From positions 64,501 through 128,500 of the forward strand of contig NC_090136.1 of assembly GCF_017916325.1 (NCBI RefSeq): a stretch of DNA of 64,000 nucleotides. The letters are read 5' to 3'. The notes under the pieces were generated by a model. That model did no database searches. It saw only the letters and a program-made list of their open reading frames with translations, and was not told the origin of the DNA. The DNA comes from Leishmania martiniquensis. Lineage: Eukaryota > Euglenozoa > Kinetoplastea > Trypanosomatida > Trypanosomatidae. Below, piece after piece: positions 1-10,193 of the stretch (position 1 is its first letter; each line of letters opens with the position of its first letter). Both the position numbers and the translations under genes were made by a program.

Positions 1-2831
1 GCCCCCTCTCGCACCTCTACGACTGCTGCCGAGGCCAAGGCGCCACCGCCGTCAGGGCTGCGCCAAGAGGCAGGCGCAGTGGCAACGGCACGATGTGCAG
101 CGGTGCAGCTCGCGTCTGTCGTGGGCAGCACTGCGGTGAACGTCAGAGCCCCGTCACCGTGCTCGAGAGACTTGCTAGAGAGAGCGGGGGAGAGTGGCAA
201 TGGGGCCACCACCGCTTCATCTTCTTCGGTCGCCTCTGGAAGACGCAGAGTCGTCAGAGACGCCTTCGCGCCGCCCCCACACGGTCGAAGCGGAGAGGCC
301 GTCGCTGCCCTGCAGGCAGGAGGACGTGACGGGGGTAGTGAGCGACTGATATGCCAGGATCCCTGCAACTCGGTCACTGCAGGTGTAGTTGGCGCGGGTG
401 GGCGCAGAGCTGCGTCGGCCACCTTCCCAGAACTCGCGAAAGCGTCGCAGCTATCATCCACTGCAACATGTTCGCTGGGGAGAGCCTCCTCTACGTCGAT
501 GCGGCGGCGCTGGAGAGCATCGGCTTCGCCCTGAGAGTCGCCGGAGCGGCTGCGCACGCGCGTCGGCGTGTGTTGGGGTAGCGGCGCTTCCGACAGTGTT
601 CGCGCGGCGGAGCCTGTGCGCCATGTGCGCTCCCGGGAAGCGGAAGGAGTGCGCACCAGGTGCGCGCCATCGCGGCCCGCCACACCTAGGTCGACTGCCT
701 CTGCCAGTACGCATGCGTTGTCGCTCACGTCGCACACGCCGTCGATCCGGCAGAGCTCCTCGCGCAGTTGCGAGCGGGCACGCCCGGGGTGCAGGGCCGC
801 CAGCTGCGCCGCCGTGCTCGCGTGCTCGAAATCCTCCATGGCAAACATACTGCGCAGCTGCACGCGCGTGAAGTAGCGGTACAGTTCGCCACCCGTCCCG
901 CGTTCGGGGGACCGCCTGCACTCGCCGCCGTCGCTGCTCTTCACGGACTGCAGCGCTGCCATGCGCTTGAAGATTTGGTTGCGGTACACTTTCTCCTCGA
1001 CCGTGCCACATGTCACCAGACGGTAAACAACGACGTCGCGCTGCTGGCCAATGCGGTGGACGCGGTCGACAGCCTGTGCGTCCGCAGACGGGTTCCAGCT
1101 GGGGTCGAGTAGCACCACCGCCGAAGCCGCGTGGAAGGTAAGCCCAACGCCGCCGACCTGCGTCGTGAGGAGGCACACCCACACACCCGCGTCGCTGTTG
1201 AAACGGTGGACCTCGGCACAGCGGCGCTCGCTCGGTGTGTCGCCGTCCACCTGTGTGTACGTCAGTCGCCACTCCCGCAGAAGGAAGCTGAGGAGGTGCA
1301 GGAGTCGCTTGGAGCGCGAGAAGACGAGCGTGCGGCGCCCCTGCGAGACGCAGCGTCGGATTAGCTGAAGCGCCACCCACAGCTTCGCACCGCCGAAGAT
1401 GTCGCCTATCTCTGCCACGGGCGCCTCGTACGGGTGGTGCGCGAGGGCCGTTGCGAAGGCCTCGTCGACGAGGCTCAGCCAGGGATGGTTGCAAATCTGC
1501 GACAGCATCGCCAGCAGAAGCAAAGGAGTCGGCGGCGCGCCGGCCGTGGTGGCGGCCGCTGACGGGTCGCCGCCGCCAACGCAACGCTTTTCTACCGCCG
1601 CCCCATCCTCGCCACCGGTCCCCACCGTGAGGTCCACGTCCGCATCGCTGTTGCGCGCAGCCGCCACCTCCTTCGACTCCAAGAAGGCCGCGTACAGCTG
1701 CTGCTGCACATCCGTCAAGCGCACCCACACGACGACATCTTCCTTGCTACTCGACAGCACCTCTGCATCGACATCCTTCTTCTCGCGGCGTAGCATAAAA
1801 GGGCGGATCGCGGCCTGTAGCCTCGATAGCTCGCCCGAGGCGGCCTCCCGCTGCGCCGCGCTAGCGTCGCGCTCGTTGCCGCGCAGCAAGGTCGCACTGA
1901 CGGCGTTGAAGCCCGACTTGTCCATGTCAATAATTGACCCATCAAGAAAGCGAAAGAGGCTCCACATGTCGTCAAAGGTGTTCATGAGTGGTGTGCCGGT
2001 CAGCGCGATCTTGTGGCGCGCTGCAAGAGTCAAGGCACTCTTGAAGACACAGGTGCTGGGATCCTTTATCAGGTGCGCCTCGTCGAGCACAACGTAGTCC
2101 ACGAGGGTGGCGCCCATATCTGCCGCGTCCTGCCGCAGCACGCCATAGGTCGTGAGCAGCACACACGGCACCCCATAGCGCAGCTTCCGCCACCGCGCCT
2201 GCCGCTTCTTGCGAGGCTCGCTGTGGATGACCTCGACGAGTCGTGCAAGGGGCGCACCGCCCCACTCGGCGAGCGCGGCCGCCCACATCGAGACGAGCGT
2301 CGGTGGGGCAACGAGGATTGTTGTCTTGATCAACTGCTGCGCGTAGAGTTGGCCGAGAAAGGCAGCCACCTGCACCGTCTTGCCGAGGCCCATCTCATCC
2401 GCAAGGAGACAGGCACGGGACTTGCAATGGCGCGAGTACAGCCATTGAACGCCGGCGCGCTGGTGCGGGAAAAGTCTTTTCGCTACGTCGGGCTCAACAG
2501 CCAACGTCGGCGTTGCCTCGGACGGCAGCGGTGCCGTCTCCGCAGATGCTGGCGCGGCGCGCCGAGTGCTCCGCTGCTCGTCTGCATCGCTGGCATGTCC
2601 ATCGCAACCGTTGGCGCTCGCGCTGCCCGTCTTCGTCGCCGTCGCCGACGTGTTCACGCACGTCGCCTGCAGCGTACCCACACGTGGCTGCGAGGAAACC
2701 GCATGGGGTGATGTGAGGGAGGAAGAGGCCGTCACCGCGGTGGCGACGCAGGAGCCGGGCTCGGCGTTACGGCCACCAGGCGCAGGCGGTCTCCAAGAGA
2801 GAAGATCGGCCAGGAGGTCATCGTGCTCCAT
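1..2831 (-). CDS. SNF2-family DNA-dependent ATPase/helicase, 3' end beyond window
   Basis: This is a chromatin-remodelling or repair-type SNF2 ATPase, read from ATG at 2831 with no stop down to base 1 (over 940 codons), so its C-terminus lies outside the window. The start is fixed by an in-frame TGA a short way upstream. Lobe 1 has Walker A DEMGLGKT at residues 145-152 and DEAH at 250-253, in a stretch reading VVLDEAHLIKD. Lobe 2 ends with motif VI, HRIGQQR, from about residue 592. Such proteins move or strip DNA-bound complexes using ATP and act in the nucleus. The lobe-2 region reads ICNHPWL and VGLTFHAA, typical of the ERCC6/RAD54 side of the family, but I cannot assign a subfamily. A T9 tract followed by AG (2926-2936, minus strand) is a good spliced-leader acceptor giving a leader of about 95 nt. 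It is the leftmost gene of the minus-strand unit. Confidence 0.9.
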   Translation of the reverse strand, partial: MEHDDLLADLLSWRPPAPGGRNAEPGSCVATAVTASSSLTSPHAVSSQPRVGTLQATCVNTSATATKTGSASANGCDGHASDADEQRSTRRAAPASAETAPLPSEATPTLAVEPDVAKRLFPHQRAGVQWLYSRHCKSRACLLADEMGLGKTVQVAAFLGQLYAQQLIKTTILVAPPTLVSMWAAALAEWGGAPLARLVEVIHSEPRKKRQARWRKLRYGVPCVLLTTYGVLRQDAADMGATLVDYVVLDEAHLIKDPSTCVFKSALTLAARHKIALTGTPLMNTFDDMWSLFRFLDGSIIDMDKSGFNAVSATLLRGNERDASAAQREAASGELSRLQAAIRPFMLRREKKDVDAEVLSSSKEDVVVWVRLTDVQQQLYAAFLESKEVAAARNSDADVDLTVGTGGEDGAAVEKRCVGGGDPSAAATTAGAPPTPLLLLAMLSQICNHPWLSLVDEAFATALAHHPYEAPVAEIGDIFGGAKLWVALQLIRRCVSQGRRTLVFSRSKRLLHLLSFLLREWRLTYTQVDGDTPSERRCAEVHRFNSDAGVWVCLLTTQVGGVGLTFHAASAVVLLDPSWNPSADAQAVDRVHRIGQQRDVVVYRLVTCGTVEEKVYRNQIFKRMAALQSVKSSDGGECRRSPERGTGGELYRYFTRVQLRSMFAMEDFEHASTAAQLAALHPGRARSQLREELCRIDGVCDVSDNACVLAEAVDLGVAGRDGAHLVRTPSASRERTWRTGSAARTLSEAPLPQHTPTRVRSRSGDSQGEADALQRRRIDVEEALPSEHVAVDDSCDAFASSGKVADAALRPPAPTTPAVTELQGSWHISRSLPPSRPPACRAATASPLRPCGGGAKASLTTLRLPEATEEDEAVVAPLPLSPALSSKSLEHGDGALTFTAVLPTTDASCTAAHRAVATAPASWRSPDGGGALASAAVVEVREG

Positions 2832-3682
2832 CCTTCGTTTGGCCTCTGTCGCGGGTGTGGTGGTGGTGGCGGCGGCGGAGGAGCAGCAGCAGCAGCGCGG
2901 TCACTGGTTACGGTCCTAAAAAAAAATGCTTCACTTGGTTGGCCGCCACCAACGCGGGGGAGGGAAGATGTGAGGCAGCGGGCTTCTCCGAGAGGGAGTC
3001 TGAGGCACAGAAATGAAGAAGCGAATCAGCCAAGTGCATGCGTCTCGTCATCAAGACCAGCAGCGGCATGCGATGTGTAGCACGCACCGCTGTGGGCAAG
3101 GCGGCAGGCAGCAGCCCCCTGACGTGCGTAGCACTTCTGACCTGCTTTGTTCGCTTGGCACTGCCTCTGCGCTCTCAGTCCCCTTTTCAGGGGATGAGGG
3201 GAGGGGAGTGAGGGGGACGTCCATGAGAATACGGAGGCATCGTCTCAGGGCAAGCTCGCATGCACAGGCGTGTATATGCATCTCTGTTTGCTAAGGGTGC
3301 CTTTTTTTTTGAATGGGGTGTGGTGTGAGACGTTCATCCGTATGATCTGCCGCCGAGCGCGCCTTTTACTACGCCACTCTGTGGGTGTGGTCGATGTGTA
3401 TGGGTGGCCCCTCATCATCCCCTCCTCCCTCCACACTCGCACACGCACATCCGTTCTTCATTGGTACTGAGTGCATTGGCTATGGGTAAAGGAGTCATCG
3501 GAGGGGGGGGCGGAGGCGGAGGCGCTGTGCGTTGTGGTACTCAATGAAGATGCGGCGGGGGAGCAGCGGCAGAGACTACACTCTTACACCGCCGGTGCAG
3601 ACGCAGCAGCTCTTTGGCAGAGCCACTGCACTGGTGTACCGCTGCCTGCCGTGCAGCCCGCCCCCTCCCCTCTTCTTTAGTT
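2832..3682. other. Intergenic spacer, no gene seen
   Basis: The spacer separates the 5' end of the SNF2 gene from the 3' end of the beta-helix gene. It holds the T-run acceptor near 2930, a T-run at 3302-3310 on the plus strand, and unremarkable GC-rich sequence. I see no conserved reading frame. Confidence 0.6.
2926..2936 (-). promoter_or_regulatory. Candidate spliced-leader acceptor for the SNF2 gene
   Basis: On the minus strand nine consecutive T are followed immediately by AG, about 95 nt before the ATG at 2831. This is the standard form of a trypanosomatid trans-splice acceptor. Confidence 0.5.
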
Positions 3683-6199
3683 TCAGCCCCCCTCATCGTT
3701 GATGGGCAGCAGACCATTGTCACGGATGTAAGAGGATCGAATGTGCAGTATCGACCCGCGGAGGCGTTGCACTCCATAGAGTGCGTTCAACTCGATCGTC
3801 GACGCAATCACCTGCACCTCCTCCCCGGCACCGCCTTCGAGGAAGAGACCGTTGCCGCCGTTATTCATGACACTCGACCTCTCCAGCGCCCCCTGGCTGC
3901 CCTCGTAGACGACGACGCCATCCGTCTTGTTGTCCTCCAGCGTTGACTCGTGCACGTGGAAGGACGACTGCAACACCCGCAGGCCCGCCTCGCACTTCTT
4001 TACCCTCGACTGTCGCACCTCGACGCTGGCGTGATTGTGAGCATAGATGCCCGCAAAGCTGCAGAGGGAGACGAGGCACAGGTCCAGCGTGGCGCGTGTG
4101 TCTGGCCCAGCAATGACAACGCCGCCGCCAGCGCCGCCGTAGAAGTGGCAAGCTGTCGCCTGCAATGCCGCCCCGTTGCTCACCAACAGCAGTGGCAGCG
4201 CGGGGGCGGCGGAAGAGGAGGAGGAGGAGGGCGGCGCCGCGGGAGCAGTGGCGCCCGTCCGCGCACTCTTCGCGGTCGCACGGGCCGTCTCCGTCCCCTC
4301 TCCCTGCACGAGCACGATGCCTTTCAGTTCCACCTGGCTGCATGCACCGCGGATGCGGAGCGCCGGCGCCAAGCCCGAAGAAGGCCGCAGCACCACCGCG
4401 GCACCCGGGTACGCGCTGGTCAGCTCGACACGCCCGCAGTTGTCCAGCAGCAGCTCCTCGTAGTATACGCCGGGCTGCAGCACAACGCAGTCGCCACTTT
4501 GTAAAGCCGCGCACGTATCGGCGTAGCGGTTGGGCTGAGAGGACGGCGTCCACGTGTACACCCGCCTGCGAGCGGGCGGTGGCGATTGCAGGACGAGCGC
4601 ACCGCCGTGCTTGGGCGGAGAGGTCGGGGGCCGCGGTGGTGTGGCAGCGGGGGAGCTTCCGAGAGGTGCGGAGGGGCTTCGCAAACCCACATGCGGCCTC
4701 GCCGCCGCGGTCGCCGTTGCAGCACTTCGTCTCGCCCCTCTTCCGCTGTGGCGCGGCGGGGACGGCGTCCGAGGCGAGTGCTCGCTGTGCCTGCTCCTTG
4801 GCGAGGTGAGAGGCGAGACGGTCGTCGTGCGGTAAGACGGGGAGCTGCTTCCGCCTCTGCGATCACCAACGCTGGTCATGCGGTCCTCCTCTCGCCACGT
4901 CACCGGCAGAGGAGTGAAGGCAGTCGACGATCGCGGGGCCGCTGGGGGCGACGCGGGAGTTTGCCGGATCGCGCGCACACATGAAGGGCACCGGCGGCCG
5001 CTGGAGACCGCTGCATCAGCCCGGCGAGCGTCGTGACTGTGGACAGGCGCGGTGGCAGCAGATGGCGCTGAAGCGGCAGCTTCGTCGTACCACGGGGCGG
5101 GCTCGATGGTCACATGGTGCTCAGTGCGGCTCTTCTTTGGCGAAGAGGCTCTGTTGTCATTGCCGCGCCACGCCCGCCTGTCGCCGTCGGCGGCGCCGCC
5201 ACTGCGGCACCTGTATACATCCTCGTGGTCACCGCTGTCGTGCGACGGCCCCTTGGCGCCACTTCCCATCTGCTCGGTGTTGCCCACGCTGTCGCAGGTG
5301 CCGTGGAAGCGTTGCCGCAGTCGTCGCGGCGGCGACTTGATGGCAGTTCGGGGCTCCTCCGCCAGCGGCGGCGCCAAGGACAGCGATGTCCCATGGGTTG
5401 CGGCCGATGCGGCGCCCGCCCCGAGATCCTCCTCCACCTCCTCTGCGAGCAGGAGAAACCGTCTGGCACACCGAGAGAAGAACGTCAAGAAGACAGCCGT
5501 GTGCCGCAGCAGCTCGGTGAGCTCCCCACTGCTGCGGCCGTTGTATTCGCTACCATTGCGGTCGTCGTCCGCCTCGAGCGCGGACGCCTCACGGCTCTGG
5601 CGCCACTGCAGCCGGGGAGCTCGCGAAGGCTGGGACGTCGCGGATGCCGCCAGCAGCGCCATGCGGTCGGCCAGTCGCTCAACGTCGACAGAGCACATCT
5701 GATCGATCAGCTGCTCCATTTCGCGGCGATGCCGGTGTCGCTCTGCGGAAGCGGCGGCAGCGGAGGCGAAAGCAGCAGCGCGCTCGATCGCAGCGCCGGT
5801 GCTGCATGAGGAAGTCATGGGCGTGCCTAACGCTCTCGCCTCCGCTGCCGCGTCACCAGTTCCGCCCTCATAGAGCGGTGCATCAGGCACTCTGAAATGT
5901 GGAGGGGGGCGAACGGATGACGACCAAGGCGCCGTACCCACTAAGGCAGTTGCTACTGAGGCTGCTGGTGCAGCCTCATGAGCAGTCGTCTGCCGCGATG
6001 GCTCCTCTGCCCACGGCGCAGCCGAAGAACCGAAGAAGGATGGGTTGGCCGACGTGCCGCCCCGCGCGTACTTCTCTCGCAGGGCCATCACCATAGCGTA
6101 CTCCCGCCCTTTGCAGCGTGCCAAAATCTCATCTATATCCTTGAGGCGCCGTGGGTTGTACGTGCGGTACAGCCTCACCAGCTCCTCTCGCGCATCCAT
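3683..6199 (-). CDS. Right-handed beta-helix protein with kinetoplastid N-terminal YNP-type motif
   Basis: The predicted protein has 838 residues if read from ATG 6199; an in-frame ATG at 6310 would add 37 Arg-rich residues. I prefer 6199 because the block that follows (MDAREELVRLYRTYNP, then CKGREYAMVMALREKYA) matches a short helical motif that opens many kinetoplastid cytoskeletal and flagellar proteins. Residues about 60-550 are Ser/Pro/Arg/Ala-rich and probably disordered. Residues about 555-838 are short beta-strand repeats with recurrent Gly, Asn and Val, such as VVLQPGVYYEELLLDN and HNHASVEVRQSRVKKC. This is the pattern of a pectin-lyase-like parallel beta-helix. No catalytic set is evident, so a binding or scaffold role is more likely than an enzyme. 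Its exact function is unknown. Confidence 0.85.
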   Translation of the reverse strand: MDAREELVRLYRTYNPRRLKDIDEILARCKGREYAMVMALREKYARGGTSANPSFFGSSAAPWAEEPSRQTTAHEAAPAASVATALVGTAPWSSSVRPPPHFRVPDAPLYEGGTGDAAAEARALGTPMTSSCSTGAAIERAAAFASAAAASAERHRHRREMEQLIDQMCSVDVERLADRMALLAASATSQPSRAPRLQWRQSREASALEADDDRNGSEYNGRSSGELTELLRHTAVFLTFFSRCARRFLLLAEEVEEDLGAGAASAATHGTSLSLAPPLAEEPRTAIKSPPRRLRQRFHGTCDSVGNTEQMGSGAKGPSHDSGDHEDVYRCRSGGAADGDRRAWRGNDNRASSPKKSRTEHHVTIEPAPWYDEAAASAPSAATAPVHSHDARRADAAVSSGRRCPSCVRAIRQTPASPPAAPRSSTAFTPLPVTWREEDRMTSVGDRRGGSSSPSYRTTTVSPLTSPRSRHSEHSPRTPSPPRHSGRGARRSAATATAAARPHVGLRSPSAPLGSSPAATPPRPPTSPPKHGGALVLQSPPPARRRVYTWTPSSQPNRYADTCAALQSGDCVVLQPGVYYEELLLDNCGRVELTSAYPGAAVVLRPSSGLAPALRIRGACSQVELKGIVLVQGEGTETARATAKSARTGATAPAAPPSSSSSSAAPALPLLLVSNGAALQATACHFYGGAGGGVVIAGPDTRATLDLCLVSLCSFAGIYAHNHASVEVRQSRVKKCEAGLRVLQSSFHVHESTLEDNKTDGVVVYEGSQGALERSSVMNNGGNGLFLEGGAGEEVQVIASTIELNALYGVQRLRGSILHIRSSYIRDNGLLPINDEGG

Positions 6200-7600
6200 C
6201 GTCTCCCCTCTCTCTCTCTCTGCGCGACCGCGTCTGAGGGGGCGCGTGCTTCTGCTTCTTCCCTCCCACGCTTCGCTGAGAGGTCGATGCAAATCTAGCC
6301 AACTCGACATCTAGGGTCCAGTCGTGGTGTGCAAGTGTTGTGGAGCGCGTGTACGCCCGATACATCTGTGTGTGTGTGTGTGTCCGCTTTTGGTGGAGAT
6401 GCGAATAGAGACGAAGACGAAACGGAAGGAGTGAGCGAAAGGGAGCGTTAAAGAAAAGGGGGGCGTCGGCGCAGCAGTGAGCATCATGCACCTTCGAAGA
6501 GTCGTGTAAGAGAGAGCGCGAGATAGACACACAGACAGGGGACGACGACCACCACCACCACCCCAGCGAGATAAGCAGTTCAAGAGGGCGCAGTGGGGCG
6601 GTGGCATACGCGCAGAGAGACGTCACAGAGAGAGAGAGAGAGGAGGCAAGTTCCGTGGTACCGCCGCAGCGTCGGGGCGCGGGTGTGATGGAGAGGGGTG
6701 GTTCCTGGCAGGGTGCAGCGGCGCATGAAGAAGAGAAGCACAGCCCGCAAGAAGGCAGCCCATCAGGTGGGCCATTCATCCGACATGGTCAGGGCAAAAC
6801 AACGTGCTCGCGCAAGACTGCAAGGCGTGCGCATCGAAGAGCCGTGAGAGTGTGCTGGGGGGTGGGGGGAGAACAGCCTCATGCGCGGACCGTCCCCTTC
6901 TTCCCCCTCGTCTCCCCAGCACACAGAGAGACACATATACACACAGGCACACTGCCTACGGACGAGTACGAGAAGCGAGCAAGAGGAACGTGGCCTCGAT
7001 CGTATGCGTCCGCGCCATATGAAAAGGGGGTCGAAGACGCGCACACTGAAGAGGCGGAGGGGCAGCGGCGCCTTCCCACACGCCGTGCCCGATTCGCACG
7101 AAACGCAACGAGCGGAACGAAGAAACGGGCAAAAAAAGCGGAACCATTCCATTGGCGTGTCTGCAAATGTGTGGGAGGGGAGACGGTCGGGGGAGATGCC
7201 CTCGGCTCAGCGCAGCGCACACACAGACAAAAAAAAATGCGAGGATGAGAGGCACAGAGAGGGGGAGAGAGGGAGTGCGGCCGTGTAGCTGCGCCGCAGT
7301 TCACGTCGCAGGCCTTTTTTTTCGGGGGGTGCCCTTCTATCTCTAAGCCATACGTGCATGCATCTGTACCGATGCGCAGTCGTACGTGCGTGTCTGTGTG
7401 TGTGGTGCACACAGCAGCACCTTTTCCGGGCTCACCACGAGTCACTGCCTCTATGCCTCTACAACAAAGTCCCTCAGCACCCCCACGCAGACAGGCACAC
7501 ACACACACATCTGTATATATATATATATACGCACCCTCTCGCCCACCACTCCCTGCCAGCTGCCGCCACCGCGTGGCAGTCCAGCCTTGACGTGAGCGCG
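6200..7600. other. Intergenic spacer, purine-rich on plus strand, no gene seen
   Basis: The spacer lies upstream of the beta-helix gene. It contains GA-rich tracts (pyrimidine tracts on the coding strand), a GT repeat near 6367-6383, an A-run near 7229-7236, a CA repeat near 7498-7509 and an alternating TA tract near 7513-7529. Several short frames exist on both strands but all are repeats of low-complexity character. Confidence 0.6.
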
Positions 7601-8434
7601 TCAGCACAGCGGCACGAAGAGGGGCCTTTTCGTGCTGTATGTATGGCGTGTCGCCTCAATCTGCCGCAGCTCCTCCTCGATAGCGCGCCGCCGCTGCTGG
7701 ATCGACGGTGTGTCGAAGCGAATGGGAATGCGCCCTAGCTGCCCCTCGAGCTCCTGCTGCCGCTCCTCCAATCGGCGCAGAGTGTCCGCCTTCTCTGCCT
7801 CTGAAACGCGGCGCTGACCAGCAGGGATGAGAGCAAGTTGCCGCTGCCGCTCCGCCTCGGCGGCCACCGCTGCCTTCTCCGCCGCCAGCTCCGCCTTGCG
7901 CTGCTGAAGATATCGCGGGACTCGGGCCCGGTTCGGTGCCACGATCCCAGCCGATGCCGCACCTCCTGAAATGTCCGCAGAGCCGCCACCGCCGGACGCC
8001 GCACGCGCTTGAGCTGCACATGGTTGCTTAGGGCGCCCTGAAGAGCTGATGGGCGGCAACGAGCCAACTGTACCACCCCCGGCGCCACAGGAAGCGGTCG
8101 ACGTGGACGCGGATGATCCGGCGCGAAGGCCTGCGGTGTTGGATGTCGCGTTGGCTGTGGCAGCCTCGCGGTAGCAGAAAGACCGGCTTGCCTCCTCGTC
8201 GCACTCGCGCACGTACACGCGGATCTGCACCTCGTCGGGTGTGCCGCGGCCGCCACCACCACCACCAACCCTTCCGTAGCCGTGCGAGGCCACGTAGTTG
8301 TACTGCGACTGGGTACGTCGCACCGCCTCCGCCTCGCGCCGGGCCACCGCCTCATCCTGAATGCGGCGCTGCCGGTTAAGCGCCTCCTGCTCCCGGATCT
8401 GCATCCGATTCAGCTGCGCCGCTTTTTGAGGCAT
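7601..8434 (-). CDS. ENKUR: Enkurin-domain protein (FAP106/ENKUR homologue)
   Basis: The 277-residue protein ends in an enkurin domain, at about residues 180-277. Diagnostic blocks are SEAEKADTLRRLEERQQEL, then IPIRFDTPSIQQRRRAIEEE and LRQIEATRHTYSTKRP. The IPIxxDT, RRR and terminal IE repeats match enkurin as I know it. The N-terminus (residues 1-45) is a basic and acidic helix with RQRRIQDEAVARREAEAV, followed by a Gly-rich and Ser-rich linker. Enkurin/FAP106 is a luminal protein at the inner junction of ciliary doublet microtubules. A role in the flagellar axoneme is therefore the natural inference. ATG 8434 is the start. Confidence in the family is high; function in this organism is inferred. 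Confidence 0.85.
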   Translation of the reverse strand: MPQKAAQLNRMQIREQEALNRQRRIQDEAVARREAEAVRRTQSQYNYVASHGYGRVGGGGGGRGTPDEVQIRVYVRECDEEASRSFCYREAATANATSNTAGLRAGSSASTSTASCGAGGGTVGSLPPISSSGRPKQPCAAQARAASGGGGSADISGGAASAGIVAPNRARVPRYLQQRKAELAAEKAAVAAEAERQRQLALIPAGQRRVSEAEKADTLRRLEERQQELEGQLGRIPIRFDTPSIQQRRRAIEEELRQIEATRHTYSTKRPLFVPLC

Positions 8435-9869
8435 TACCGCTGCTTTCTGCCTGATATGATACGCGGTTCAACGAGCACACAGACACAGAGACAGAGACGC
8501 ACAACGCTCAGTGGCGGCGGTGGGTGTCGTCGTCCGTCTATAGGGGAGGAGGGAAAAAAAGAAGTGTCTGGGTGAAACACTGAGTTTGGGGGAGGGGGTA
8601 GAGGCACAGAGGGAGGAAGAGAGGGACACTTCGAGGTGGTGGGCTCGACTGTGAGACGGCAGCGGAGGAGGTCGGGAGACGCGCACGCACGTTTTTTGTT
8701 TGCCGGTGTACAGTGCGTTCGTGTGAATGGAAGTGTGCCGGAACGGTGGAGAAGAGGGGAGCGGAGGTGGAAAAGAAAAAAAGAGCGAGACGCCGCCACC
8801 GCTACCGCCACCCTGCCCTTGGGCGTACCATGGCGGGATGGCGAGTTGAAGTCCGAACAGGGCCCGCACGGACTGAGCCAGTGCGAGAGAGAGAGAAAGC
8901 GGAGGGGGAGGGAGGGAGACAGACACACGCATAGACGCCTACAGAAGCACGCTTCCTGATTTTGTTGATGTATCCCCTGGTGCCGCTGCGTGCATGTGTG
9001 TGAAGTATGAGGTGCAGTTGTGCTCGCTGCGTAACCACTTGTACGTGAATACGTGGATTCGTGAACAGTTTCCACTTTGCTTAAGCGTGCATACGGGCTG
9101 AGAGGAAGATGGGGATGCGGACCACGTGCGCCGCCTCCTGCCCCTCCCCTCCCCCAACCGATCGGTGCCTCCTCTTTGCGAGCGCTTTGTCTCCCTCAAT
9201 TCAGATCTCTTAATCGCCGCTTCCGCCGACTCGAGGCCACGACCGCCCACCTGCCCAACGGCTCATCGGTGCGTGTGTGTGTGTGTGTGTGTGCCAGCGC
9301 AGGCCTCCATTTGCAATGTAAAATCGTCAGCCAACGATGCTCCGCCAGCGCAACCCCATTGCGCTGGAGGGGGAGGGAGGAGGGGGGAGCGAGCGTCAGA
9401 GTAGGATGCCCAACAGCAGCAGCAGCAGTGGGGAGGGGGAGCGCATCCCCCCGCGAGGAAAGTGATGGCACATCAACAACGGCGGAGAGATCGCGGGACG
9501 ACGAAAGGGGAAAAGACAAACTAAGCAAAGAAAGGGCGAAGCCAAACAGCCCACACACGCACATCACTCACACACAGACACACAGACACCACTCCGAATA
9601 CATATATATACCAATATATATATGTATATATATACCAACACATATATATGTATATATATGAGCCGACAGAGAACGCTTATGAGGCACAGCGAGGTGACGA
9701 AAGTGCGACAGCAGCACATGAGGTGATGGTGGTCAAAGCGGGGGGGAGGGGGAGGAGGAGGAGGAGGGGAGGGCAAGCAAGACGCACGTGGCCTCCAACT
9801 GCTGCCATGGCTCGCACACCTTCACGCCGACAAAGCACCCGCATACGCATGCGCCCGACACGTCCGCGC
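8435..9869. other. Intergenic spacer rich in simple repeats, no gene seen
   Basis: It contains A-rich tracts near 8550-8562 and 8768-8780 (pyrimidine tracts on the minus coding strand), a GT repeat near 9274-9293, CA repeats near 9550-9580, a long alternating AT region at 9597-9660 with small palindromes, and a GGA/GGGA tract at 9738-9770. No credible coding frame is present. Confidence 0.6.
9597..9660. repeat. Alternating AT tract with short palindromes
   Basis: Several runs of TATATA separated by CCAA, GT and CCAACAC occupy this stretch. It is the longest such tract in the left unit and could form cruciform or unwound DNA. Confidence 0.8.
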
Positions 9870-10193
9870 TCACGACTTGCGCGCCTCTTCCCGTATCTTT
9901 GCTTTCAGCTGCATTACGTCTGCCCCAATAACGTAGCCGAGCATCTGTCCCGCCCTCACCAGCATGAACGTTGGCAGCTGCATCACACGGCACTTGGACA
10001 CGATCTCCGTGTTGTGGTCTGCGTCGACCTTTGCAAAGCAAACATCTGAAAATTCGTACGTAAGCCTGTCCAGCTCCCTCTCGATGGTCTTGCACGGGCC
10101 GCACCACACCGCGCTGAAGCACACGACGGTGAGAACGGGCCTGTTCGCGAGTTCGCGGAACTGTTCGACTCCGTACACCTCCGTGAAAGGCAT
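9870..10193 (-). CDS. TXN1: Thioredoxin
   Basis: The 107-residue protein is a classical thioredoxin. The active site WCGPCK lies at residues 30-35, the substrate-binding cis-proline is in QLPTFML, and the KVDAD block sits between them. It reduces disulfides in client proteins; in trypanosomatids thioredoxin can be reduced by trypanothione or tryparedoxin systems. I start it at ATG 10193 (MPFTEVYG) because a longer frame opens only with GTG and gives a Lys/Arg-rich leader unlike the family. Cytosolic location is likely, since no presequence is visible. A Leishmania thioredoxin on chromosome 1 is known to me, which supports the placement of the window. Confidence 0.93.
   Translation of the reverse strand: MPFTEVYGVEQFRELANRPVLTVVCFSAVWCGPCKTIERELDRLTYEFSDVCFAKVDADHNTEIVSKCRVMQLPTFMLVRAGQMLGYVIGADVMQLKAKIREEARKS

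Noticed and set aside
454..1728. Long antisense-frame reading across the SNF2 gene
   Set aside because: Arg/Gly-rich shadow of the GC-rich gene with no domain similarity; the true frame carries all helicase motifs.
9597..9660. AT tract considered as a CRISPR or satellite array
   Set aside because: It is a simple alternating repeat without spacers or long repeat units.
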